The notes: generated by a model not told the origin, from the letters alone. 38,192 nucleotides of DNA from CAZUAQ01 sp964618455 (GCA_964618455.1 CAZUAQ010000050.1:1-38192), one strand, 5' to 3'. Shown: positions 14,390 through 24,627, numbered from the stretch's first letter. Numbers and translations are program-made.

Positions 14390-17300
14390 TTACTGTGCAC
14401 AGGTGGGGTCGGCATTCGTATCCACACCGCTCAGGCATCGTTGCAAGTGGCCGAAGTCGGACTGGTCAACGTCGTCGTCCCCGTCCAGATCCGCCACGTC
14501 ACAACCCAACGAAGGTGGCCCCAGGGCGGAACCGGTGGCACACGCGAGGAACACCGCAACGTCATCGGCATCGACGTCGCGATCTTCATCGAAGTCGCCC
14601 GGAATCGGCAATGGCGGAACAGACGTGGCCGCGAAGCTCAGGTTGTCGATGTTGGACATCGTCCACTCCACGCCGCTGTCATTATAGAGATGCGCGCGGA
14701 TCACCATCCCGCGAAGCCCCGGGACATTGGCCAGTGTTCCGTTGGCAGTGAGTTCGTGGAACGTCCAAGCATTGCCCGTAAAGTTACCATCGATGGACGC
14801 GATGATCTGATAATTGTCGCAACTCATCACGTCCGTCGGCTCGGTGCCGTCGTCGTTCCAACCGATCTCCCAGACCTGGTGCACACCGGTCGGATCCGGA
14901 TCGCCCCAGTGCGTGCGGCGAAGTTGCACCCAAGCATCGAGATCCCAGTCGACTTCGGTGCTGTGCTCATCCCAATCGCTCACCCCGACCACTTGGCCGA
15001 GATAGAAGTCCATGAGCAGCCAACTGGTGATCTTGCCGCCGAAGTGCGTGCCGAACGGTGTGGTGACACCCCAGCCGTTCCCGTTGTCCAGTGGCGGATT
15101 GTCGGGGCCCTCCCCAGCAATATGAACAATCGCCCAATCGTTGTACGAACCGCCACCATCCTCGAAACCGGGGTTGCCGACGCCGGGTACGGGTGGAGAC
15201 TGAAGCGTGTAAGTCCAGCCGTCCCCAGTGAAGGGCACCCCTCCGAGGTCGAGGATACCGCCCGATGCAAGTGTGACGGTGGCAGGGCCAACACCGGGAT
15301 CGCTGAAGCCTTTGAAGAGGTAGGGACCTGCTCCATTGCCGACGACTGTCGTGGCGGACGATCCGTTCACCGTGAGATCGCCGGCGTCGACTCCGGTCAC
15401 CGGTTTGGAGAAGGTGACGCTGACGGAGGGCAGGCTGTTGAGCGAGGCACCGCGCGGCGGCGATTCGGCTGTGACCGTTGGTGGGATCGCCGCGAGCGTG
15501 ATGGGTTTCACCCTGACGTAGGAGCCGCCGTCGGCCGTGATCGTCAGTGTGACATCGTACGTATCGTAGTCGGCGTAGGTGTGCAGCGGGTTGGGGCCGC
15601 TGCCGTGAGGAGAGCCGTCCCCGAAATCCCAGTCCCACGTGGTGATGTTCTCCGCCGTCGAAGCGTCGTAGAACTGGACCGTCAGCGGAGGGTCGTTGGG
15701 CAGCGGCCCGGTGGTGAAGTTCGCCGAAGGGCCGACCCCTTCCACGTACAGGAAGGTATTCAGGCTGTAGGCCTCGGCCTCGAACGACACGTCCTGCCGC
15801 TCGAGTTGAGACTCCGAGACGAGCTTTCGACCGGTAACGACATCGACAAGTTCATCGCCCACGGGGACCGGCTCGCTGAAGTGCAGTGTGATGGTGCGAG
15901 CGACTTCAGAATCGTTGATGACCGCCAGCCGGTCGCCGTGCCACCGCGCCACCACCTCGACCGTCGCCGGCTCGACCGTGCCGTCGAATGCGATCGGATC
16001 GACGGTCGGGAGCGCGCGGAACGCCTGGGCGAACTTCCGCAGCTCGGGCTCGTTCGCCAGCGTCGGCCGTTCCCATCCCAGCCAGGTCATGGTATCGGGA
16101 TCCTGTCGGCGCATGGACATCGTGGCGCCGGCAAAGAATGATCGGTCGAACGCGGTCGGGGTATGGGTGCGGAAGAAGCCCGCCGGATCACCGCAGGAGC
16201 CGTACTCGTAGTATGGATTGAACGCCTCTTCCCAGTAATCCTGGTAGAACTCGCAGGAACGCCCCTCGGCGGTGCGGTAGAGTTCCGCCAATCCGGGCGC
16301 GTAGTGAAAGAGCCGATAGTTCTGGTAATTCGTACCATGCGGCGGCCCCCAGCGGCTGGAGACCTTGAACCGGTCCAACGCGACCATCATGCCCCGCGTG
16401 ATGACGATTCCCTCGTCATTGGCGAACATGTCGGGATCGTAGCCGTGATGTCGCAAAAGGTTGTAAGGCGTCTGGCCGTTCGCCCATTCGATATTGGTGC
16501 CCGGCAGTTCGGACGGCAGGTCACATTGCACGTAAAAGATCAGATCGCTTCGGTAGCTCTGGATCAAGTCACGACAGGCCAGCCAGAACTGGCGCGTCCG
16601 TGTGCATCGCCAATCGATCCACGACTCCCACTCCGTCGGCCGGGCCTGAAGCCAGTCGTAGGCGCTTGCGGGCGGCGACGTGGGTACCGCGCTTCCGGTG
16701 TCGTTCTTGAATTGCTGGAGATCCCACGCTGAATAGCCCGCGCGACTTGCTCCATCCCAGCCGTTCTGGTCGGACGTATAGCAGGTTCCGATCTTGCCGT
16801 TGGCCCGGATACCGATGCCGCGCACCGCGGGGCTCGACGCGCACCGACCGGCAATCTCGCCCAGAAGATTGAACACGAGTTGCTGCACCTCGGGCCGAAG
16901 CGGATCCATCGTCTCATTGCCGAACGCGCGATGATAATCACCATCCGCGCCCATCTGATAGGAGTCGCCTGTGAAGGAGAGTCCGCCGGTGTACGTCGGA
17001 TGCTTCAGCGAGGTGATCAGCGGCACCAACTGCATCGCCTCGGCTTCGGCGATCGGCGGAAGTTCACTGAGGAGATCTCCGGCGGAATTCCAGTCGAAGT
17101 GCGCGCTGCCGGGATACCACGACTTGCCCGTCCGGTCCGAACCGTTGATCGCATTGAAGACGATGTAGTTGAAGCCGCAGAACCGGAACTGCCGGACCAT
17201 CCGCTGCAGTCCCGCCTGGCGATGACTCAGCAGGCGACACGGCGTCCCGTAATGGGCGTAAAAAAACCACGGGTGCGTCATGTAAATCCCGATCCGCCGT

Positions 17301-18211
17301 TGCTGGGCCGGATCCTCCGGGAGCGTATGGACGGGAAGCCTGTCGCCGATGGCGTCGGAAAGCTGAAACACCCACATCCGCGAGACCGCGCCGCCATCGC
17401 TGCTGGTTCGCGAGACGTTGCAGCCGAGACTCGAGACGACGACACGCGTGGTCGTCGTCTTGGGATACCAGAGCATGTTCACGTTGTAGGGCTGATGATC
17501 GATCGGCAGTTCGCGGCCGGTGTAGATCGCGACGCCGACGTCCGGACCGAATACACCGCCTTGCTGGGTGCGCTCGAGGTTCGGCCCCCACCACTCCGGA
17601 TCACCGCCCCATGGATTGTAAGTGGGTTCCCCCGTGTAAGGCAGTGCCCACGGCAAGCCGGGCGTGATGACGTCATCGTCGGGGTGGTGGATGGACAGGC
17701 TCGTGTAGCGCTCCTGATCGTTGGACAGTTCCGCCGCCAGCACGTGCGGGACACCCGCCGTGCCCCCGTTGGCGACGTCGTAGGAGTAGTAATACGTGGC
17801 GAAGCCGTCGTCCGGCGCCGCCGTCACGCGAAACGACTTGCCGCTGATGTTCATCAGCCGTGATGGCTTGTTGGGAAAGGGAGAGTTACCGCAGAGGTTC
17901 ACTTGTTGAAAGTTGTGACTGGTGCCTGTGCAATCGACATAGTCCGTCAGCGCCACGACCACCGGATCCGGCACGGCGTCGGCGGCGTAGTTTTCGGTAA
18001 CCGTCTTTTTCAGATCGGGCAGGGGCACCCCCGGATGACTCGTATTGTGCAAGAGCAGATCGACATAGTACACACTCTCTTCGTCGACCGCGCGATAGGT
18101 GATGCCCTCGCATGTGATCGTCTCGTCACTGACTATCGTACAGTCGGCCGCTGCGCGCGTGCCCGAAACAAGACTCAAGCCTATCAGCGCCCGCAGTGCA
18201 ATCCTCCGCAT
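14390..18211 (-). CDS. Giant secreted multidomain protein: barrel-like (possible glycoside hydrolase) region, PKD, Ig-like, CBM-like, dockerin
   Basis: This is a 1273-residue product from the ATG at 18211, chosen because AGGGA lies about 7 nt upstream and a signal peptide begins there; the frame is open to 18349. The signal peptide ends near residue 22 (TRAAA). Residues about 30-290 are a beta-rich region. Residues about 300-740 look like a (beta/alpha)8 barrel (IGIYMTHPWFF, GFNYIVFNAI, RGIGIRANGKIG, and acidic residues in SYRSDLIFYVQCD). I cannot name its glycoside hydrolase family. A further beta region follows. Near 830-895 is a PKD domain (WDWDFGDGSP, HTY), then a Big_5-type Ig-like domain (about 910-1000). 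A CBM-like sandwich starts near GNPGFEDGG (about 1015). The tail from about 1203 is the four-cysteine dockerin (C-x12-C-x21-C-x11-C). Role: probably exported polysaccharide binding or hydrolysis. Confidence 0.75.
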   Translation of the reverse strand: MRRIALRALIGLSLVSGTRAAADCTIVSDETITCEGITYRAVDEESVYYVDLLLHNTSHPGVPLPDLKKTVTENYAADAVPDPVVVALTDYVDCTGTSHNFQQVNLCGNSPFPNKPSRLMNISGKSFRVTAAPDDGFATYYYSYDVANGGTAGVPHVLAAELSNDQERYTSLSIHHPDDDVITPGLPWALPYTGEPTYNPWGGDPEWWGPNLERTQQGGVFGPDVGVAIYTGRELPIDHQPYNVNMLWYPKTTTTRVVVSSLGCNVSRTSSDGGAVSRMWVFQLSDAIGDRLPVHTLPEDPAQQRRIGIYMTHPWFFYAHYGTPCRLLSHRQAGLQRMVRQFRFCGFNYIVFNAINGSDRTGKSWYPGSAHFDWNSAGDLLSELPPIAEAEAMQLVPLITSLKHPTYTGGLSFTGDSYQMGADGDYHRAFGNETMDPLRPEVQQLVFNLLGEIAGRCASSPAVRGIGIRANGKIGTCYTSDQNGWDGASRAGYSAWDLQQFKNDTGSAVPTSPPASAYDWLQARPTEWESWIDWRCTRTRQFWLACRDLIQSYRSDLIFYVQCDLPSELPGTNIEWANGQTPYNLLRHHGYDPDMFANDEGIVITRGMMVALDRFKVSSRWGPPHGTNYQNYRLFHYAPGLAELYRTAEGRSCEFYQDYWEEAFNPYYEYGSCGDPAGFFRTHTPTAFDRSFFAGATMSMRRQDPDTMTWLGWERPTLANEPELRKFAQAFRALPTVDPIAFDGTVEPATVEVVARWHGDRLAVINDSEVARTITLHFSEPVPVGDELVDVVTGRKLVSESQLERQDVSFEAEAYSLNTFLYVEGVGPSANFTTGPLPNDPPLTVQFYDASTAENITTWDWDFGDGSPHGSGPNPLHTYADYDTYDVTLTITADGGSYVRVKPITLAAIPPTVTAESPPRGASLNSLPSVSVTFSKPVTGVDAGDLTVNGSSATTVVGNGAGPYLFKGFSDPGVGPATVTLASGGILDLGGVPFTGDGWTYTLQSPPVPGVGNPGFEDGGGSYNDWAIVHIAGEGPDNPPLDNGNGWGVTTPFGTHFGGKITSWLLMDFYLGQVVGVSDWDEHSTEVDWDLDAWVQLRRTHWGDPDPTGVHQVWEIGWNDDGTEPTDVMSCDNYQIIASIDGNFTGNAWTFHELTANGTLANVPGLRGMVIRAHLYNDSGVEWTMSNIDNLSFAATSVPPLPIPGDFDEDRDVDADDVAVFLACATGSALGPPSLGCDVADLDGDDDVDQSDFGHLQRCLSGVDTNADPTCAQ

Positions 18212-18332
18212 GGCAATTCCCTTCTCGAACGAGACTCTTGTCATGATACGGCAGCGCCATCCGTAGCCGTGGCGTTTATCATGTGCCTCATCCGATATGA
18301 TGTGATAGCTTCCGTCCGCGACTCTCTTTGCG

Positions 18333-18361
18333 ATTGTACCAGAACTCAAACCTGTTCTGAA
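18333..18361 (-). promoter_or_regulatory. Candidate sigma-70 promoter with overlapping dyad for the giant dockerin protein
   Basis: On the minus strand TTCAGA is followed after 17 nt by TACAAT. Within and beside the spacer the arms CAGAAC and GTTCTG (18340-18359, 8 nt between them) form a perfect dyad, the usual place for a repressor. This is prediction only. Confidence 0.35.
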
Positions 18362-18579
18362 GACCCTCCATGACTAACGCGACCCGACACACGCGATGAG
18401 CCATTCGTTGCAGAGTCTTTCGTGCGGGTATCTGGCATCCGTTTCGAGAACTGCGCCCTTTCGACCAAGGTGATCGTGCCTGTCTTCATGGCCAGTCAAT
18501 GTTCATGGGGAGCGTTTCACGAGTTTCCCGCCTTACTGGAGCAGGAGGAGAAGTGCGAAGGTACGGAGTTCGGGAGTTC

Positions 18580-18608
18580 TGGACGCCCAGCAGGACCATT
18601 CCTATACT
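18580..18608 (+). promoter_or_regulatory. Candidate sigma-70 promoter for the RND efflux operon
   Basis: TGGACG is followed after 17 nt by TATACT, giving a leader of about 60 nt to the adaptor-protein ATG. The -35 match is partial and the -10 match is good. No regulator gene of the TetR or MarR kind lies next to the operon. Confidence 0.35.
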
Positions 18609-18673
18609 CCCCAATCATCGACGAACAAACCTGATTGCATACATCAGACGATGACACACAACGAGTGAATTGA

Positions 18674-19894
18674 ATGATCAAACGCCTCTCGAAGGGAATC
18701 GCCTTCCTGTTAGCACTGGCTGCGGCCGGAGGCCTCGGCTGGGCCATCTTCAGCAGGCTCCAATCGCTGGAAGACGACAATCCCCGTCAGGCCGAAGAGC
18801 GGGCCCCCGCCCCCGTGGAGGTGGCCGATGTCGTGACGGACGCGATCTCACTCCGACGAACCTTCAGCGGCACACTCGAAGCCCTTTCCCGATTCGTCGT
18901 TGCCCCGAAAGTGAGCGGTCGCATCGAGAAACTCCACGTGGACCTGGCGGATCCGGTTGAGCGGGGGCAAACCATTGCGGAGCTGGATAACGATGAATAT
19001 GTGCAGGCGGTCAACGGCGCGGAAGCCGATCTTGCTGTGGCGAAAGCCAATCTGACCGAGGCGGAGAATTCACTGAAGATCGCGAACCGCGAACTGACGC
19101 GGATCGAGACACTGAAAGAACGCGGCGTCGCCTCCGAATCACAGCTGGACGTCGCCCGCGCGGACCAGCTGGCCAAAGAAGCCCAGCTCGCTGTGGCCCG
19201 CGCCCAGGTCAAACGGGCGGAAGCGTCCCTCCAGACGGCCCGCATTCGCCTGGGATACACGCGCGTATCGGCCGACTGGTCCGGCGGTGATGATCTCCGC
19301 GTCGTTGGAGAACGCTTCGTCAACGCCGGCGATACGCTCTCGGCCAACACACCCATGTTCTCCGTAGTGGAACTCGATCCGATCATGGGTGTCATCGACG
19401 TGACCGAAAAAGACTACGCGCGTCTCTCTCCCGGTCAGCACGTGAGTCTTAAAGTCGATGCGTACCCCGACGACGTTTTTTCAGGCACGATCTCGCGGAT
19501 CTCCCCGGTGTTCCAGATCGGATCCCGGCAGGCGCGCGTGGAATTGAATGTCCCCAACAAGGATCAGTATCTCAAACCCGGCATGTTCATTCGCGCCACG
19601 ATTGAGCTGGAACACGTCGAGGATGCCACAATCGTCCCCGCCGAGGCGGTCACCCGCCGGGACGATGAAGACGGTGTTTTCCTCATCGATGACGAGGCCA
19701 TGAAGGCGAACTGGGTTCCGGTCGAACTCGGCATTCGCGAAGCGAATCGTGTCCAACTCCTCAACGACATTCGCGGCCGCGTCGTCACCCTCGGGCACCA
19801 GATGGTGGATGATGGATCGCCGGTCACGATCGCCCAGGACGGGACTTCCCCGGAAACCACGACGATTCCCGCGGAAAGGCCTGCCGACGAATGA
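18674..19894 (+). CDS. RND efflux periplasmic adaptor (membrane fusion protein, HlyD/AcrA type)
   Basis: This 406-residue adaptor would join the inner-membrane RND pump to the outer-membrane channel. An N-terminal membrane anchor spans about residues 8-27. A first lipoyl half-motif is near VAPKVSGRIEKLHVDLADPV (about 76-95). A coiled-coil hairpin rich in Ala, Glu and Lys runs about 115-195. The second lipoyl half and beta-barrel (LSPGQHVSLKVDAYP) follow, then the membrane-proximal domain (KPGMFIRATIEL, VPAEAV). Its length is normal for the family. It is the first gene of a three-gene operon; its stop overlaps the permease start by 4 nt (ATGA). No strong Shine-Dalgarno is seen; GAG lies about 10 nt upstream. 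The substrate cannot be read from the sequence. Confidence 0.9.
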   Translation: MIKRLSKGIAFLLALAAAGGLGWAIFSRLQSLEDDNPRQAEERAPAPVEVADVVTDAISLRRTFSGTLEALSRFVVAPKVSGRIEKLHVDLADPVERGQTIAELDNDEYVQAVNGAEADLAVAKANLTEAENSLKIANRELTRIETLKERGVASESQLDVARADQLAKEAQLAVARAQVKRAEASLQTARIRLGYTRVSADWSGGDDLRVVGERFVNAGDTLSANTPMFSVVELDPIMGVIDVTEKDYARLSPGQHVSLKVDAYPDDVFSGTISRISPVFQIGSRQARVELNVPNKDQYLKPGMFIRATIELEHVEDATIVPAEAVTRRDDEDGVFLIDDEAMKANWVPVELGIREANRVQLLNDIRGRVVTLGHQMVDDGSPVTIAQDGTSPETTTIPAERPADE

Positions 19895-22800
19895 ATCTCC
19901 CCCGCTTCAGTGTACGCCGTCCGGTCCTCACGACGATGGTCACGCTGATCGTCGTGATTCTCGGATCCGTCTCGCTCAGCCGATTGCGCATCGACCTGCT
20001 GCCGAGTATCGAACTGCCGACGGTGTCCGTCCGCACCAGTTACGAGGGTGCCAGTCCTGAAGTGATGGAGCGCACGGTCACGCAGATCATCGAGGAAATC
20101 CTGGCGACCGTCACCGGCGTGGAGGAGATCCGATCCACCTCGTCCGAGGGCAGCAGTTCGGTGCGCGTCAGTTTCGTCTGGGGAACCGATATCGATTCGG
20201 CCGCCGCCGATGTCCGTGCCACGCTGGAAGACGAAATCAACGAGTTGCCGGAGGACATCATCCGTCCCCGGGTGAGCAAGTTCGACATTGACAGTTTTCC
20301 CGTCGTGCTGCTCGGCGTGTCAAGCAACGTGGATCCCGTTGAACTGACCCAGATGGTGGAAAACCAGATCCGCTATCGCTTCGGCCGGATCCCCGGTGTG
20401 GCGCAGGTGGATCTCTGGGGCGGCTTTAATCGCGAAATCCGTATCGAGTTGTACCCGGAGCGCGTTAAGGCACTCGGTCTAGGCCTGAACCAGGTCATCG
20501 ATGCCATCCGCGATGCCAACCTCGATCTGCCCGCCGGTGAGATCGAACAGGATCGGTACGAGGTCAGTCTTCGTGCCCCTGCCCAGTTCAAGAGTGTCGA
20601 TGAGGTCCGCAACACGGTGCTGACCAAGCGCGGGGAGACCGCCATCACCATCGGTCAGGTGGCCCAGGTGCTGGATACCCATGAGCGTATTCGCGAGATC
20701 GAGCGCATTAACGGGGAACGGGGTATTCGGGTGGCCATCCGAAAGCAGGCGGGCGCCAACACCGTCGAAGTTTCCCGCGCCGTGCTGGAGGAAGTGGAGC
20801 GTGTCAACGAAGCGTTCCCTCAACTCAGCGTCGTCCCGGTCATCAACCAGGGCAACTTCATCGAACGCTCGATTGCCAACGTGGCCCGCTCCGTGCTCTA
20901 TGGAGGCGGGCTGGCAGTAGTCGTCTTGCTGTTCTTCCTGCGCAACATTCGCAGCACCGTCGTGATTTCCATGGCCATCCCGATCTCCGTGATCGCGACG
21001 TTCGCCCTGGTGTACTTCGGCGGCTTTACGCTCAACCTGATGACCCTGGGGGGACTCGCGCTCGGCGTCGGCATGATGGTGGACAGTTCGATTGTCGTGC
21101 TGGAGAACATCTTTCGGCGCCGGGACGAAAACCGGGAGCCNNNNNNNNNNGGAGCCCATGGAGATTGCGGCGGTGGAAGGTGCCCGGGAAGTGGGCCCCG
21201 CCATCATCGCCAGCACCATCACCACGCTGGTGATCTTCCTGCCATTGATCTTCGTACGAGGGGTCTCCGGCATTCTGTTCCAGGAACTGGCTTACGTCAT
21301 CATCTTCGCGCTGGTCTGCTCGCTGACCGTCTCGCTGAGCCTGATCCCGATGCTCGCGTCCAAGTTGATCCGCTCGCCCGACCAGGAGCAACAGGCCCGC
21401 AAGGGCGTCATGCGTCGTCTCGCGGCGGCGGCGGACCGCGCGTTCCGCGGCTTGGACCAGGGGTATCGCGATTTTCTGACAGTCGTGTTACGGCACCGCC
21501 TTCTCACCGTCACGACGGCCCTGCTGCTGTTCGGTGCCAGCCTTCTGCTCTATCCTTTGATCGGCTCGGAATTCCTGCCGCCCAGCGATGAGGGAGAAGT
21601 GCGTGTCTCGGGTGAGATGGAACCGGGGACGCGACTGGGCATCGTGGCCCGACAAACGCGATTCATGGAAAGCATCGTCTTTCCGGCCGTCCCGGAGGTG
21701 GTCTCCTCGGTGGTGAGTGTGGAGGACGGGGAAGGCGAAATCCGAATGACGCTCACCCCGGCCGCCCAGCGTCAGCGTTCGAATATTGAAATCGCCAACG
21801 ATCTCCGTCGACGACTCAAAGGGCAGATTCCCGGGATGGACATCCGCGTTCAGGCGCCACAGGGTCAGTTCCTGTTGAACCGTGTTCTCGGGGGGGATGA
21901 AGGACTGACCGTCGAGGTTCGCGGTTTCGAACTGCAGACGCTTGACGCCCTTGCCCAGCGCGCCGCCGAGTCCATCCGCGACATTCCGGGGGTAACGGAC
22001 ATTGAGATCAGCCGCGAAGCCGGTGTGCCGCAACAGGAAATCACCATCGATCGGGCCAAGGCCGCGGATCTCAACCTGAGTGTGCGCGATATCTCCGAAC
22101 TGCTGAAGACCGCCGTGGCAGGCACCGATGCCGGCGAGTTCCGAACCCAGGGCGATTCCTTCCGCATCTTTGTGCAACTGGCCGATGCACTTCAGCGGGA
22201 TCTCGACGAGATTCTCGATCTTCCACTGACAACGCCCGATGGCGAACGTGTCGTGTTGCGCAATCTCGTGCAGACGGAGACGAGCCGTGCTCCGATCCAG
22301 ATTCAGCGGAAGGATCAGCAACGCCTGGTGACGGTCAGTGCGAACGTCGCGAACCGTGACCTGGGATCCGTCGCGGAGGACGTGCAGGCGGCACTCAACC
22401 GGATCTCGAGGCCGATGGGCTACGATCTCTTCGTGGCGGGAAATTACGAGGAGCAACTGGAGTCCTTTCGCGAGTTGATTGTGTCGCTGCTCCTGGCCAT
22501 CGTGCTGGTTTACTTGGTGCTGGCATCGCAGTACGAATCATTGCGCGACCCACTGGTGGTCATGGTCTCGGTTCCACTCGCGGCGATCGGCGTACTGGTG
22601 ACGCTCTTTCTGACGGATACGACACTCAATCTTCAGTCGTACATCGGCTGTATCATGCTGGGCGGAATCGTGGTGAACAATGCGATTCTTCTGGTGGACC
22701 AGGCCGGGCAACTCCGGCAGGAGGGACGTACGGTCCGGGACGCCGTGGCCGAAGCCGGGCGACGCCGATTGCGACCGATTCTGATGACGACGCTGACCAC

Positions 22801-22972
22801 CATCCTGGGTCTGCTTCCCCTGGCGATGGGTGTGGGCGAGGGCGCGGACGCGCAGGCCCCCCTTGCCCGGGCAGTCGTGGGCGGTCTCACCGGATCCACA
22901 CTGATCACCCTCGTGCTGATTCCGGTGGTCTATACGCTCCTCCATCCGGAGCGGAAGGAGGTCAGGGCGTGA
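19891..22972 (+). CDS. RND multidrug-type efflux permease (AcrB/HAE-1 family), interrupted by a 10-N assembly gap
   Basis: This proton-driven inner-membrane pump is encoded from an ATG overlapping the adaptor gene. The frame shifts across the N run at 21141-21150. The six bases GGAGCC stand on both sides of the Ns; merging them removes 16 nt and joins the two halves in one frame (N-R-E-P-M-E-I-A), giving about 1021 residues, the normal length. Visible features are TM1 (TTMVTLIVVILGSVSLSRL), porter-domain repeats, TM4 with G-M-M-V-D-S-S-I-V-V-L-E-N, and TM10-TM11 segments with VVNNAILLVDQ and LMTTLTTILGLLPLAMG. AcrB has Asp-Asp in TM4 and Lys in TM10; here one Asp is Ser and the Lys position is Asn. 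Variants like this are common in HAE-1 subgroups. The stop overlaps the next start (GTGA). Confidence 0.92.
21141..21150. other. Assembly gap (10 N) with duplicated flanking hexamer
   Basis: Ten Ns separate two contig ends that share GGAGCC (21135-21140 and 21151-21156). Collapsing the repeat restores a single open frame in the RND permease, so the gap is most likely an unmerged overlap, with no real missing sequence. Confidence 0.85.
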
Positions 22973-24627
22973 TACCTGGATATACGAGACTCGGCTACTT
23001 GCTGACGATCATTGCCCTTGTCTGTGTCGGATCGGGATGCGATTCGCCCCGCCGTGCCTCCGTGGCTTCACTTGTCGAGAAGCGTTTGGAGAAAGCCCTG
23101 CGATCAGAAAGGGCGCCCCTCGAGCGACCATCGATCACTGCCGCCTCGTCCGCCGGCCCGCAGCCCGAGGTCGATACCCGTTCTCCGGAATGGCCGGAAG
23201 GCGAGGGGCCGCTCCGGGTCTCCGTCGAACAGGCCGCCCTGCTCGCCCTCAGTCAAAATCGCGATCTCCAAGTCCGCCAACTCAATCCGGTGATCGTCGG
23301 TACATTCGAAGCGCTCGAGCGCGGTGCCTACGATCCCGAACTGTTCCTTGAGGCAAGTACCGGTGAGGAACGAACGTCCGAGGTTTCCCGTTCGACGGAA
23401 GAGCAGTTTGACGTGGAAGGTCGCGATGCGGATTCGGTTCTGGGAATCCGTCAACGGATACCGACAGGTACGGATATCGAGGCGACGGTCAGTCACGATC
23501 GCTCGATCTCCAACCGCTCGCCCGAACAACAGACCGCGCGGCTGGGACTGACGGTGACGCAACAACTGTTGCGCGGTCTCAGTCCCAAGGCCAATCTGGC
23601 CAGCATTCGACTGGCGGAGATGGACACGCTGGCCAGCGAGTACGAACTTCGTGGTTTCACCGAAGCGCTCCTGGCCGATGTCGAGGTCGCCTACTGGAAT
23701 TATGTACTGGCCGAGAAGCAGATTGCCATCTTCGAACGATCACTCAACGTCGCCATTCAGCAGCGCGACCAGATCGAGCAACGCATCGAAGTCGGCACCC
23801 TGGCCGAAACACAAGCGGCGGCGGCACGCGCGGAAGTGGCCTTGCAGAAGCAGGCGCTGATCGACGCACGGAGTGCCCTGAACGAAAGTCGTCTGAGGCT
23901 GCTGCGGCTCATGAACCCCGCCTCGGATGGCCGGTTGGATCGCGACGTGATCGCCGTCAGCGAACCGACGATCACGCCCGAACCGATCCGCGATCTCGAA
24001 GACCGTATCCAGCTTTCGACGGAGGCTCGCCCGGAAGTCAATGAAGCGCTTCTTCGCCTCGATCAGGCGCGGCTGGAAACCGTCGTGACACGCAACGGGC
24101 TCCTCCCCCGGCTCGAGTTGTTCATCACGCTCGGTGATACGGGATTCAAGGATACGTTCGGCGGAGCCTTTCGCGAGATCTCCGGCGATACCTACGACAT
24201 GCGGGCAGGCGTGCGCTTCAGCCACATGCTGGGCAACCGGTCCGCCAAGGCGCGTGATCGCGCTGCCCGCGTGACCCGGGATCAGGCCCGGCGCGCCATC
24301 GACAACCTGCGTCAACTGGTCAGGTATGAAGTTCGCCTCGCCGCCAACGAGGCAAGGCGTGCGCGTGAGCAGATTGATGCTTCCACCGCCACGCGCGAGC
24401 TTCAGGAAAAGACTCTGGAAGCCGAACAACAGCGTTTCGATGTGGGCGCGAGTACGGCGCTACTTGTTGCCCAGGCCCAGCGCGACCTGCTCTCCAGCCA
24501 GATCGCGGAGGTCGAAGCGCAGGTGAACTATCGCATCGCCCTCGTCCGGTTGTACCTCGCGGAAGGGACGCTGCTCGAGCGGCGCGGCATGGCTGTGGAC
24601 GAGACCGCCCTGGTCTCCTCCTTCTGA
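22969..24627 (+). CDS. TolC-like outer-membrane efflux lipoprotein
   Basis: This 552-residue outer-membrane channel partner of the RND pump starts at a GTG that overlaps the permease stop (GTGA), with AGGAGGT about 7 nt upstream. The signal peptide ends in a lipobox, V-G-S-G-C, at residue 24, so it should be a lipoprotein. The body shows the TolC pattern of two repeated halves: an N-terminal conserved SVEQAALLALSQNRDL segment (about 85-100), long alpha-helical stretches rich in Ala, Glu, Arg and Gln (for example 250-300 and 430-530), and TQQLLRG-type beta-strand segments between. It completes an adaptor-pump-channel operon with 4-nt overlaps throughout, which indicates tightly balanced translation. 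Confidence 0.9.
   Translation: MIPGYTRLGYLLTIIALVCVGSGCDSPRRASVASLVEKRLEKALRSERAPLERPSITAASSAGPQPEVDTRSPEWPEGEGPLRVSVEQAALLALSQNRDLQVRQLNPVIVGTFEALERGAYDPELFLEASTGEERTSEVSRSTEEQFDVEGRDADSVLGIRQRIPTGTDIEATVSHDRSISNRSPEQQTARLGLTVTQQLLRGLSPKANLASIRLAEMDTLASEYELRGFTEALLADVEVAYWNYVLAEKQIAIFERSLNVAIQQRDQIEQRIEVGTLAETQAAAARAEVALQKQALIDARSALNESRLRLLRLMNPASDGRLDRDVIAVSEPTITPEPIRDLEDRIQLSTEARPEVNEALLRLDQARLETVVTRNGLLPRLELFITLGDTGFKDTFGGAFREISGDTYDMRAGVRFSHMLGNRSAKARDRAARVTRDQARRAIDNLRQLVRYEVRLAANEARRAREQIDASTATRELQEKTLEAEQQRFDVGASTALLVAQAQRDLLSSQIAEVEAQVNYRIALVRLYLAEGTLLERRGMAVDETALVSSF

Larger units (their letters stand above)
18212..18673. other. Divergent promoter region between the giant dockerin protein and the efflux operon
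   Basis: This 462-nt non-coding region contains back-to-back promoter candidates (minus strand at 18333-18361, plus strand at 18580-18608). The minus one overlaps a dyad symmetric sequence at 18340-18359. No small gene or RNA could be supported. Confidence 0.5.

Noticed and set aside
14315..16141. Open frame of about 600 codons opposite the giant dockerin protein
   Set aside because: It is low-complexity Arg/Val/Asp composition without motifs. The opposite strand encodes PKD, Ig-like and dockerin modules.
21092..22972. Second, independent RND permease gene starting at 21092
   Set aside because: Its apparent start lies upstream of the N gap in the wrong frame. Collapsing the duplicated GGAGCC makes it the C-terminal half of the gene that begins at 19891.
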